In this document: piece by piece, positions 25,888 through 33,586 of the stretch | How the letters are laid out: each line of letters starts with the position of its first letter | How positions within the stretch are numbered: the first letter of the stretch is position 1 | NCBI RefSeq assembly: GCF_050434925.1 | Contig: NZ_JBNDJK010000001.1 | Location: forward strand, 3,224,001-3,288,000 | Source: Inquilinus ginsengisoli_B | Lineage (GTDB): Bacteria > Pseudomonadota > Alphaproteobacteria > DSM-16000 > Inquilinaceae | Length of the DNA: 64,000 nt | Reading direction: 5' to 3' | The notes under the pieces: generated by a model | What the model was told of the DNA's origin: nothing | Seen by the model: the letters and a program-made list of their open reading frames with translations, nothing else | The model's database searches: none | Translations under genes and position numbers: made by a program

Positions 25888-26691
25888 TCAGGCGGACCGC
25901 AGCGCCGGATCGAATTTCGGCGCCCAGGGCACCACCAGACGTTCCAGCCACTCCATCGCATAGTAGAAGACGACCCCGACCACCGACACGACCAGCAGCG
26001 CCGCGAACACCATCGGCGTGTCCAGCTGGGTCGAGGCGAACTGGATCATGTAGCCCAGCCCCGCCGAGGCGCCGGCGAACTCGCCGACGATGGCGCCGAT
26101 GACGCTGAAGGTGACGGCGATCTTCAGCCCGGCCATCAGCTGCGGCAGGGCGTAGGGGATCTGGATGCGCAGCAGGATCGTGGTCCGGCTGGCGCCGACC
26201 GACCGCATCAGGGACAAGAGGCCCGGTTCCGCCGCCTCCAGCCCGGCCAACATCGACAGTGTCACCGGGAAGAAGGCGATCACCAGGATCAGCCCGACCT
26301 TCGGCGCCAGGTCGTAGCCGAACCACAGAATGAAGATCGGCGCCAATGCCACCTTCGGCACGGTCTGGAACAGCACGATCAGCGGGTACAGAGCCCGGCC
26401 CAGCAGGCGGAACCGGGCGATGAACATGGCCAGCGCGATGCCGACCGCGGCCGCGACCAGGAAGCCGACCAGGATCTCGACGGCCGTCACCTGGGTCGCC
26501 TCCCACAGCGGCCCGGCCTCGCGCAGCAGGGTGGCGCCGATGGCCGAGGGCGTTGGCAGGATGTAGCTGGAGACGTCGAAGATCCGGATCGCGGCCTCCC
26601 AGACCGTGATCGTGACCAGCAGCAGCACGACGGCCGGCAGCCATCCCGATGTGGCGCTGTTCCGGCTGGCAAGGATGGTGGCGCCGCTCAT
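25888..26691 (-). CDS. ABC transporter permease (NitT/TauT family)
   Basis: 267-residue inner-membrane permease with about six hydrophobic segments and the EAA-type cytoplasmic loop GASRTTILLRIQIPYALPQLMAGLKIAV. Overlaps the ATPase gene by 4 nt. Works with the NMT1-type binding protein downstream. Confidence 0.92.
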   Translation of the reverse strand: MSGATILASRNSATSGWLPAVVLLLVTITVWEAAIRIFDVSSYILPTPSAIGATLLREAGPLWEATQVTAVEILVGFLVAAAVGIALAMFIARFRLLGRALYPLIVLFQTVPKVALAPIFILWFGYDLAPKVGLILVIAFFPVTLSMLAGLEAAEPGLLSLMRSVGASRTTILLRIQIPYALPQLMAGLKIAVTFSVIGAIVGEFAGASAGLGYMIQFASTQLDTPMVFAALLVVSVVGVVFYYAMEWLERLVVPWAPKFDPALRSA

Positions 26692-27524
26692 GGCCGCCCC
26701 CGCGATGCGTGGCCCTGGATCAGCAGCGACCGCAGCCGGCTCTCCATCGCCCGGAAGCGCGGGTCGGCATAGCTGTCTTCGCCGCGCGGATAGGGCAGGG
26801 GGATCTCGAGGCTGTCGATGATCCGGCCCGGCCCGACGCCCATGACATGGACGTGGCGCGACAGCAGCACCGCCTCGTCGATCGAATGGGTCACCAGCAC
26901 GATGGTCTTGCCGGTGCGCTCCCAGATCTCCAGCAGCGACCGGCTCATCTCCTCCCGCGTGATCGCGTCGAGGGCGCCGAAGGGCTCGTCCATCAGCAGG
27001 ATGTCGGGCTCCAGCGTCAGCGCCCGGGCGATGGCGACGCGCTGGCGCATCCCGCCGGACAGCTGGTTCGGCCGCTTGGCCTCCGCATCCTCCAGCCCGA
27101 CCAGCCGCAGCATCGCCCGGGCGCGCTGCAGCACCTCGGCCCGGGACAGCGACCTGTCGGCCACCTCGCGCAGCAGCGCCGCATTGTCGAGCGCGTTCTT
27201 CCAGGGCAGCAGGTTCGGCTCCTGGAACACCAGCCCGATGATCCGTCGCCGCACCGCCTCATCCGGCGCCAGCCCAGCGACGCGGACCCGGCCTTCGGTC
27301 GGCGGCACCAGGCCGGCCAACACCTTCAGCAGCGTGCTCTTGCCGCAGCCGGACGGGCCGATCAGGCAGACGAAGGATCCCCGCGGCACGCTCAGGCTGA
27401 TGTCGCGCAGCACCTGCTGCCGCAGGCCGAGGATGTCGAAGGTCACCGACACGCCTTCGACCGCGATCTGCGCGGTGTCGGGCGACGGTGCCGCCGCGGG
27501 CTCCTTCAGTCTCGTCACGGGCAT
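26688..27524 (-). CDS. ABC transporter ATPase (NitT/TauT family)
   Basis: 278 residues. Walker A GPSGCGKST, Q-loop GLVFQEPNLLPW, signature LSGGMRQRVAIARAL, Walker B ILLMDEPFGALD, H-loop VTHSIDEA. Standard energising subunit of the SsuB/TauB class, in the same transcript as its permease and binding protein. Confidence 0.93.
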   Translation of the reverse strand: MPVTRLKEPAAAPSPDTAQIAVEGVSVTFDILGLRQQVLRDISLSVPRGSFVCLIGPSGCGKSTLLKVLAGLVPPTEGRVRVAGLAPDEAVRRRIIGLVFQEPNLLPWKNALDNAALLREVADRSLSRAEVLQRARAMLRLVGLEDAEAKRPNQLSGGMRQRVAIARALTLEPDILLMDEPFGALDAITREEMSRSLLEIWERTGKTIVLVTHSIDEAVLLSRHVHVMGVGPGRIIDSLEIPLPYPRGEDSYADPRFRAMESRLRSLLIQGHASRGRP

Positions 27525-27566
27525 GATCCAGCTCTTCCCATCCCGTCCTTCCGTATCAGGCGCCGC

Positions 27567-28169
27567 TTATCCCGCCGTTGCCTTGCGGAACGCCGGCCGG
27601 GTCTCCAGCGCCGCCAGCCAGCGGTCCAGATCGCCGAAGGCCGGCCGGTCGATCGGGAAGCCCAGGCAGCGCTTCAGGACCGGCCCCAGGGCGACATCGG
27701 CGACGGTCAGCCGGTCCAGCGCGAACCAGTCCCGCCCGGCCAGATGCCGGTCGGCGATCGCCAGCAGCTCCGCCAGTTCCTTCGCCTGTGCCGCGAATTC
27801 GGCGCCGCGCTCCTCCGGCGGCTTCTTCGCATCCTTGAAGATGGCGACGTACAGGCTGTTGACGCTGGCCAGCAGCCAGTCCATCCAGCGCTCGACATCG
27901 GCCTTCTCGGCCGGGGTCGCGCCGGTCAGGGCCGGGCCGTACATCGCCGCGAGGTAGCGCAGGATGGTGTTCGACTCCCAGATCACCACGTCGCCGGCGA
28001 CCAGGGTCGGCACCTTGGCGTTCGGATTCAGCGCCCGGTATTCGTCGGTCTGGGTGTTGCCGAACTGGCGGCCGTAATCCTCGCGCTCATAGGCGACGCC
28101 CAGCTCTTCCAGCAGCCACAGCACCTTCTGCACGTTGCCGGAGGTGTGCCGGCCCAGCAGTCTGATCAT
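27567..28169 (-). CDS. Glutathione S-transferase family protein
   Basis: 200 residues. Thioredoxin-like N-terminal domain with the glutathione site NPNAKVPTL and ESNTILRYLA, then an all-helical C-terminal domain. The likely activating residue near the N-terminus is in LLGRHTSGNVQKV (Ser10). Overlaps the RidA gene by 4 nt. In gentisate-type aromatic pathways a GST-fold enzyme isomerises the ring-cleavage product with glutathione. Here it sits two genes downstream of a gentisate-type cupin (with LVIVD and RidA genes in the same run), so a similar isomerase role is attractive but unproven. Confidence 0.87.
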   Translation of the reverse strand: MIRLLGRHTSGNVQKVLWLLEELGVAYEREDYGRQFGNTQTDEYRALNPNAKVPTLVAGDVVIWESNTILRYLAAMYGPALTGATPAEKADVERWMDWLLASVNSLYVAIFKDAKKPPEERGAEFAAQAKELAELLAIADRHLAGRDWFALDRLTVADVALGPVLKRCLGFPIDRPAFGDLDRWLAALETRPAFRKATAG

Positions 28170-28573
28170 CCTTGCTTTCCTTTCGCCGGGCTGTACGCGA
28201 TGGCGTCCATCTCGACCTTGGTGTTGATCACGGCGCGGGCCTCGACGGTCGTGCGCGCCAGCACCGCGTCCTTGAAGTATTCGGCGAAGACCTTGTTGTA
28301 GCGGCCGAAGTCGCGGGTATCCTCGAGATAGGTCGTGACCCGGACGACATCGGCCAGGGTGGCGCCGTCCTCGGCCAGCACCCGCTGGATCGCCTCGATC
28401 GTCGCCCGCGTCTCCTCCTCGATCGTGCCGTCGACCATGTTGCCCTCGGCATCCTTGCCGACCTGGCCGGAGACGAAGATGAAGTCGCCGGCCCGCACCG
28501 CGGGGTGGAACGGCAGGTTCGGATTCTTGCGCCCGATGGCGTAGCGCGGCGCAGCGTCTGCGGTGTCGGACAA
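28166..28573 (-). CDS. RidA/YjgF-family enamine/imine deaminase
   Basis: 135 residues, the standard RidA size. RidA proteins hydrolyse reactive enamines and imines, releasing ammonia. Family features: AGDFIFVSGQVGKDAEGN near residues 28-45 and the C-terminal ARTTVEARAV with the substrate-binding arginine Arg107, followed by KVEMDAIA. Translationally coupled to the GST gene. In a nitrogen-heterocycle pathway it could deaminate the enamine released by ring opening. Confidence 0.9.
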   Translation of the reverse strand: MSDTADAAPRYAIGRKNPNLPFHPAVRAGDFIFVSGQVGKDAEGNMVDGTIEEETRATIEAIQRVLAEDGATLADVVRVTTYLEDTRDFGRYNKVFAEYFKDAVLARTTVEARAVINTKVEMDAIAYSPAKGKQG

Positions 28574-28585
28574 GGCGGGTCCCCT

Positions 28586-29713
28586 TCAGAAGGCGCTGGT
28601 TTCGATGATGTCGACGCCGTTGATCCGGTCGATCAGGTAGATCAGGCCGCGATCGTCGATGGTGACGTCGTTCGACGACGCCCGCTCCTCGCCGGCCGGC
28701 GGGTCGGGCAGGAAATGGCCGACCTCGCGCGGCGCGAAAGGGTCGGCGATGTCGACCAGCCGCAGCCCCTGCGCGAACCAGGCGAAGGGGATGACGGTGC
28801 CGGTGAAGCGCTCCGACGGCTGGTGGCAGCCGGTCATCGCCGGCTGCGGCGCCCCGTCCGGATCAAGCCCCGGCACCTGGAAGGTCGCGATCGGCAGCGG
28901 CAGCCGCTCGTCGGTGATGTCGTAGATCCAGGTAAAGGCGGGTGGCGATGGCCGCAGCTTGGCCACATCCTCGTCGGCCACGACCATGATCCTGCGGCCC
29001 TTCAGCAGCTGCGGGATGGGCAGGCAGGTGTGGGTCGGGTGCGGGAAGGACGGGCTGGTGTTCAGCTGCGAGATCAGCTTCGGCCGCGCCATGTCGGCGA
29101 TGTCGAGAATGAACAGCCCGTGATGCCAGTAGCTGACATACAGCCGGTCGCCGGCCCGGATCGGGTGGTGGCAGCGCGGTGACACCCATTCGGCCCAGGG
29201 GTATTCCTCGCCGCCGCCGGTCCATTGGCCGGGGATCCACCAGCGCCCGGCCTCGACCGGCCGGGCGGGGTCGATCAGGTCGAGGATCATGACGATGTTG
29301 CCGACATAGCCCTCGGCGGTCGGCGAGATATAGGCGTAGCGGCCGTCGAAATCGTAGCGGTGGACGCCGCGGCCGGCGGTCATCCATTTCGAGATCAGCT
29401 TCGGCGCGCTGGGCCGGGAGACGTCGTAGATCGCGATGCCGCCGCCGAACTCCTTCGGTCCGCTCTGCCCCAGCTTCTCGTGGTTGACGACCATGATGCC
29501 GTCCCTCACCCGCACCTTGTGCGAGTGCCAGCCCTCGGGCAGCTCCAGCCGGGCGATCACCTTCGGGTGCCGCGGGTCGGCGACGTCGACAATGGTCGTG
29601 CCGCTGGGCGACCGCATATGGCCGATATACAGCGTCGTGCCCTCGACCCAGACCTGGCCGCCGCCCGGGCAGTCGATATGCGAGACGAGGGTGGTGTTGG
29701 CGGAGCTCGGCAA
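28586..29713 (-). CDS. LVIVD-repeat beta-propeller protein
   Basis: 375 residues built from about six LVIVD-type repeats (TIVDVADPRHPKVIARLEL, IAIYDVSRPSAPKLISKW, VMILDLIDPARPVEAGRW, LFILDIADMARPKLISQL, LRLVDIADPFAPREVGHF and similar), which predicts a beta-propeller. No signal peptide, so cytoplasmic. Starts at TTG 29713 with GAGG 5 nt upstream; no other start fits. The function is unknown. It is fixed inside the cupin/RidA/GST run, so it may be an enzyme (propeller lactonase-like) or a scaffold. Confidence 0.8.
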   Translation of the reverse strand: MPSSANTTLVSHIDCPGGGQVWVEGTTLYIGHMRSPSGTTIVDVADPRHPKVIARLELPEGWHSHKVRVRDGIMVVNHEKLGQSGPKEFGGGIAIYDVSRPSAPKLISKWMTAGRGVHRYDFDGRYAYISPTAEGYVGNIVMILDLIDPARPVEAGRWWIPGQWTGGGEEYPWAEWVSPRCHHPIRAGDRLYVSYWHHGLFILDIADMARPKLISQLNTSPSFPHPTHTCLPIPQLLKGRRIMVVADEDVAKLRPSPPAFTWIYDITDERLPLPIATFQVPGLDPDGAPQPAMTGCHQPSERFTGTVIPFAWFAQGLRLVDIADPFAPREVGHFLPDPPAGEERASSNDVTIDDRGLIYLIDRINGVDIIETSAF

Positions 29714-29749
29714 GATGGCCTCGGATCGTTCGAGGGAGGAGAGAGGCCG

Positions 29750-30892
29750 TCAGATCATGCGGACGACGTCGCCGCTGGCGTCGCGGCCCCATCTGCGGAA
29801 CAGGCCGAAGGCCTTCTGCGCCGGCTCGTCGCTGGCCACGAACAGGATCGCGAGCTCGGTCTCCGACCCGTTCACATGCTCGCACCACGACCCGCCGGGC
29901 ACCGCCAGCGTGTCGAATTCGGCCCAGTCGAAGCGCTTGCCGTCGACGATGGAATGGCCGCTGCCCTGGAACGGCGCCACCAGCAGGCTGGCGGTCTGGC
30001 GCAGCGGGCGGGTGCGCTCGCCCGGCCGCAGCATCTGGGCGAAGAAGGTGATGGTCTTGAACACCGGCCCGCCGGTCAGCGGATCGACATATTCGATCAT
30101 CAGCGCCTCATACGGGTCGCCGTCCCAGTCCTTGAACCGCTCCAGCTGTTCCCGCATCGCGTCCCAGCGGTAGACATACATCGGCGACGACAGGCCGGAG
30201 CCGCGATGGTGGTCGATGAAGCGCGGCCGCAGCCCGCCGGCGCCATAGACCCGGGCGGAATAGTCGCTGGGGAAGCGGGCGCTCTGCACCTTCTTGGCGA
30301 CGCCGCTCTCGGCATAGTCGTGCTCGAAATAGACCGCGTTCAGGGTCTCGACCAGCGGCAGGTCCAGGACCGACAGGTTGACCGCCGGCTCGTCGCCCAT
30401 GTTGCCGTGGTTGTGCCAGGCGTCGATCGGCGTCAGCACCATGTCGCCCGGGCCGAAGGTGATGTCCTCGCCCTCGACGCCGGTGAAGTTGCTGCGGCCG
30501 GTCAGGCCGAAACGGATGGCGCTGGGCGAATGCCGGTGCGGCGGCATCACCTCGTTCGGGTCGTTCAGGCGATAGGCGGTGTACATGGTGCTGACCGTTG
30601 CCCGCCGCGGCGACAGGCCGGGATTGACCAGGATCAGCGAGCGCCGCTCGGAATCGTCCATATGGATCAGCTCGGCCGAGCGCTGCAGGATCGGCGCGAT
30701 GTCGTCCTTGTAGCTCCACAGGAAGGGCAGCGCCTTCTGGGTGCCCATCAGCTGCTTGATCTCGTCGTGATCGATTTCGGTCGAGCTGGCCCAGAACGGG
30801 AACATGTTCTTGGTGAAGACGTCGTCGTACAGCGCCTTCAGGGCGGCATCGCGATTGGACGCCGATTGCGCCGCGGCACGTGTGTCCGTCAT
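29750..30892 (-). CDS. Gentisate 1,2-dioxygenase-like double-cupin protein
   Basis: 380 residues with two cupin domains. The N-terminal cupin has the iron site of gentisate/salicylate dioxygenases: His119 and His121 (MPPHRHSPSAIRF) and His160 (DAWHNHG). The second cupin (PGERTRPLRQTASLL, VPGGSWCEHVNG) lacks a complete histidine set, as usual in this family. These enzymes cleave aromatic rings next to a hydroxyl and a carboxylate with ferrous iron and oxygen. Ligand unknown; hydroxypyridine carboxylates from B6 carry the same ortho hydroxy-acid pattern. GGGGAG precedes ATG 30892. A CAACCA/TGGTTG palindrome lies 69-87 nt upstream. Confidence 0.85.
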   Translation of the reverse strand: MTDTRAAAQSASNRDAALKALYDDVFTKNMFPFWASSTEIDHDEIKQLMGTQKALPFLWSYKDDIAPILQRSAELIHMDDSERRSLILVNPGLSPRRATVSTMYTAYRLNDPNEVMPPHRHSPSAIRFGLTGRSNFTGVEGEDITFGPGDMVLTPIDAWHNHGNMGDEPAVNLSVLDLPLVETLNAVYFEHDYAESGVAKKVQSARFPSDYSARVYGAGGLRPRFIDHHRGSGLSSPMYVYRWDAMREQLERFKDWDGDPYEALMIEYVDPLTGGPVFKTITFFAQMLRPGERTRPLRQTASLLVAPFQGSGHSIVDGKRFDWAEFDTLAVPGGSWCEHVNGSETELAILFVASDEPAQKAFGLFRRWGRDASGDVVRMI

Positions 30893-30925
30893 GTCGCTCC
30901 CCTGTCTCGGATCGTTTGTCCGGCC

Positions 30926-32653
30926 TTAGCCATGACGGTATGCCCGCTGGCCGACCGTTTCAACCATATTGTTTGGTTGAGTAGCATATGGTTGGCGATT
31001 GGTTGGTTCATTGGTCGGGATTGCAGTCGGTGCCAGTGTCGGCACGCCGCGGATCACGTCGGCGGCGCGCTCGGCGATCATCAGCACCGCGGCGTTGATG
31101 TTGCCGCAGGTCAGGTCGGGCATCACCGCGGCGTCGACCACGCGCAGGCCTTCCGCCCCATGCACCCGCAGCTGCGGGTCGACCACCGCCCCGTCATCGG
31201 CCGACATGCCCATGCGGCAGGTGCCGAGCGGGTGGTGCACGGTGATCGAGCTGGCGCGGATATAGGCGTCGATCTCGGCATCCGATGTCTTGCCCGGGCC
31301 GGGGGCGGATTCGCGAGCGACGAAGCGGGCCATCGGGCCCTGCGCCATCACCTCCCGCGCCATCCGGATGCCGGCGCGCAGGCTGGCCCAGTCGGCATCG
31401 GTCGCCAGGAAGTTCTGGCGGATCAGCGGCGCCGCCATCGGGTCGGCGGAGGCGAGGGCGACGGTGCCGCGGCTCTCCGGCTGGATCGCCACCACGCGGC
31501 AGGCGAAGGCGTCGGTGAAGGGTTGCTTGAACGGCTTGAAGTAGGGCCAGGCACCGAGCGGCGCCGCGGTCAGCAGGAACTGCACGTCCGGCAGCGCCGC
31601 CTCCGTCCGGCTCTTCAGGAAGGCGACCACGCCGCCCGGCACGTCGGCGGCGAAGCCCTTGCCGAAGGCATAGGCCTTGCCGAGCTCCAGCGCGATCCGG
31701 TCGGCGCGCATCATCCGGTGGAACGGCCCCGGCCCGCGGCGCTGGTACATCAGGATGGTCGAGACATGGTCCTGCAGGTTCTGGCCGACGCCCTTGAGCG
31801 GGATGCTTGTACCGATGCCCTGCGCCGCCAGCTGCTCCGGGTCGCCGATGCCGGACAGCATCAGCAGCTGCGGGCTGTTGATGACGCCGCCGGACAGGAT
31901 CACCTCGGCATCGGCCCAGGCGGTCAGGATCTTCCCGTCCTTCACATAGTCGACGCCGACCGCGCGGGTGCCCTCGAGCAGGATGCGGGTGGCCATCGAC
32001 CCGACCGAGACTGTCAGGTTCGGCCGCCGCAGCGCCGGCCGCAGATAGGCGGTGGCGGCACTGCAGCGCCGGCCGTCGCGGATGGTCATCTGCAGCCGGC
32101 CGAAGCCCACTTGCTGGGCGCCATTGTAGTCGTCGGTCCAGCCATGCCCGGCCTGCTGTCCGGCGGCGGCATAGGCCTCGAGCAGCGGGTCCTGGTAGCG
32201 GCAATGCTGCACCCGCATCGGGCCGTCGCCGCCGCGCCAGGCATCGGCGCCGCCCTCCCATGTTTCGAGCCGCCGGAAATAGGGCAGGGCGTGGGCGTAG
32301 GACCACTCGTCCAGTCCCGACGCGGCCCAGCGGTCGTAGTCGCCCCGATTGCCGCGGACATAGGCCATGGCGTTGGTCGAGGATGAGCCGCCGACCACCT
32401 TGCCGCGGGCGCATTCCACCCGGCGGTTGTCGACATTGGCCTCGGGCTCGTTGAAATAGCCCCAGTCGTGCAGCCGCTTCTGCAGGATCTTGCCCCAGCC
32501 GAGCGGGATGTGGATCCAGGGGTCGCGGTCCCAGCCGCCGGCCTCCAGCAGCAGCACGCGGCGGGCGGGATCCTCGCTCAGCCGGGCGGCGAGGACGCAG
32601 CCGGCGGAGCCGGCGCCGACGATGATGGTGTCGTAGCCTGCGGCGGGAGTCAC
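30926..32653 (-). CDS. GMC-family FAD oxidoreductase (candidate 4-pyridoxate dehydrogenase)
   Basis: 575-residue flavoprotein of the glucose-methanol-choline family. FAD motif IIVGAGSAGCVLAARLSED at the N-terminus, GGSSSTNAMAYVRGN, and active-site HHPLGTCRMG near the C-terminus. GTG 32653 is preceded by AGGAGG at 6 nt. The final ~30 residues (PTNEPTNRQPYATQPNNM onward) look unlike the family and are encoded across a palindrome cluster. From memory, the M. loti 4-pyridoxate dehydrogenase is also a GMC protein, so this is a candidate for that step; a choline/alcohol dehydrogenase is the alternative. Divergent from the GntR gene. Confidence 0.83.
   Translation of the reverse strand: MTPAAGYDTIIVGAGSAGCVLAARLSEDPARRVLLLEAGGWDRDPWIHIPLGWGKILQKRLHDWGYFNEPEANVDNRRVECARGKVVGGSSSTNAMAYVRGNRGDYDRWAASGLDEWSYAHALPYFRRLETWEGGADAWRGGDGPMRVQHCRYQDPLLEAYAAAGQQAGHGWTDDYNGAQQVGFGRLQMTIRDGRRCSAATAYLRPALRRPNLTVSVGSMATRILLEGTRAVGVDYVKDGKILTAWADAEVILSGGVINSPQLLMLSGIGDPEQLAAQGIGTSIPLKGVGQNLQDHVSTILMYQRRGPGPFHRMMRADRIALELGKAYAFGKGFAADVPGGVVAFLKSRTEAALPDVQFLLTAAPLGAWPYFKPFKQPFTDAFACRVVAIQPESRGTVALASADPMAAPLIRQNFLATDADWASLRAGIRMAREVMAQGPMARFVARESAPGPGKTSDAEIDAYIRASSITVHHPLGTCRMGMSADDGAVVDPQLRVHGAEGLRVVDAAVMPDLTCGNINAAVLMIAERAADVIRGVPTLAPTAIPTNEPTNRQPYATQPNNMVETVGQRAYRHG
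30961..30979. promoter_or_regulatory. Candidate operator O2, CAACCA-N7-TGGTTG
   Basis: 19-bp inverted repeat inside the 3' end of the GMC gene, 69-87 nt upstream of the cupin start. Two further TGGTTG boxes follow (30988-30994 and around 30999-31005). Same arms and same total length as the site in the GMC/GntR gap. Confidence 0.55.
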
Positions 32654-32731
32654 CGGAAGCCTCCTGTCGGGGTTGCGCCGGTCTGGGCGGCGCTTGCTGG
32701 ATTCAACTCGACCACTGCCAACCATTCTTGT

Positions 32732-32750
32732 CAACCATGGGAAATGGTTG
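32732..32750. promoter_or_regulatory. Candidate operator O1, CAACCAT-N5-ATGGTTG
   Basis: 19-bp inverted repeat in the 182-bp divergent gap between the GMC gene (start 32653) and the GntR gene (start 32836). A further half-site CAACCATT is at 32719-32726. Likely target of the adjacent GntR protein. Confidence 0.6.
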
Positions 32751-32835
32751 CTATGGTGGCATACGTGGCTGGACCTGCCGTCTGGGTGGGTCTGCCGCGG
32801 AAGCGGACGCCAAGAACCAAGCCAGAGGGACCAGG

Positions 32836-33552
32836 ATGAACCGATCGGCGCCTTCCGAGCACCCGAACGCCGACGATCAAACTCCAGATCCCTCCAGCCG
32901 CGACGACAGCCTCGCCGAGATCGTCGCGGCGGTGCGCGGCATCCTCGCCGCCGGCCAGGGCAAGCCGTCCGAACGGGCCCTGGCGGAGCGGTTGAACGTC
33001 AAGCGCCACCGGCTGCGGCAGGCGCTCGATCAATTGCGCGCGGCGGGAGAGCTGGAGCCGGCGCGGACCGGGCGGCCGCGGACCACGGCAGCGCGGCGGG
33101 GCGACGACCTCGCCCGCGACACCAACCCGGTCGAGATCATCGAGCTGCGCATGATGCTGGAGCCGGCCTTGGCCCGGCTGGCGGCGTTGCGCGCCTCGCC
33201 CTTCGAGATCATGCGCATCCAGCGCGCCGCGAGCACGCCGCCCGGTGCCTCGGCCGGGGCGGTCGATTTGGCCTTCCACAAGGCGGTCGCGGCCGGTGCC
33301 CGCAACAGCCTGGCGACCGAGCTCTACGCCCTGATCCGCGAGGTGGCGACCGACGCCCGGCTGCGCTTCGGCAACAGCGACAACCCGAGCTGCCCGAACC
33401 GGCTGCGGCAGCGCGACGCCGAGCACAAGGCGATCGCCGACGCCATCGCCGCGCGCGACCCGGACGCGGCGGAGCAGGCGATGCGGGCCCATCTCGGCGC
33501 GGTGCAGCGCCAGATCCTCGACCGCCTCGGTCCCGGCATGGCCGTGGCCTGA
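32836..33552 (+). CDS. GntR-family transcriptional regulator (FCD type)
   Basis: 238 residues: a serine/aspartate-rich leader, a winged HTH (SERALAERLNVKRHRLRQALDQLRAAGELEP), then an FCD helical domain (EIIELRMMLEPALARLAALR, LAFHKAVAAGARN, HKAIADAIAARDPDAAEQAM). Divergent from the GMC/cupin operon and 34 nt upstream of pyridoxine 4-oxidase on the same strand. It therefore probably links the two transcripts, with a B6 catabolite as effector (inference). ATG 32836; GAGGG lies upstream. Confidence 0.88.
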   Translation: MNRSAPSEHPNADDQTPDPSSRDDSLAEIVAAVRGILAAGQGKPSERALAERLNVKRHRLRQALDQLRAAGELEPARTGRPRTTAARRGDDLARDTNPVEIIELRMMLEPALARLAALRASPFEIMRIQRAASTPPGASAGAVDLAFHKAVAAGARNSLATELYALIREVATDARLRFGNSDNPSCPNRLRQRDAEHKAIADAIAARDPDAAEQAMRAHLGAVQRQILDRLGPGMAVA

Positions 33553-33586
33553 CGGCTCGTCCTTCATCGCAGGGGAGCGCGCGGCC

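Noticed and set aside
29225..32386. Very long plus-strand open frame (over 1000 codons)
   Set aside because: It lies antisense to the cupin, LVIVD and GMC genes. Its composition (His/Arg/Gly/Ala-rich, no domain) is the usual shadow of GC-rich coding DNA.
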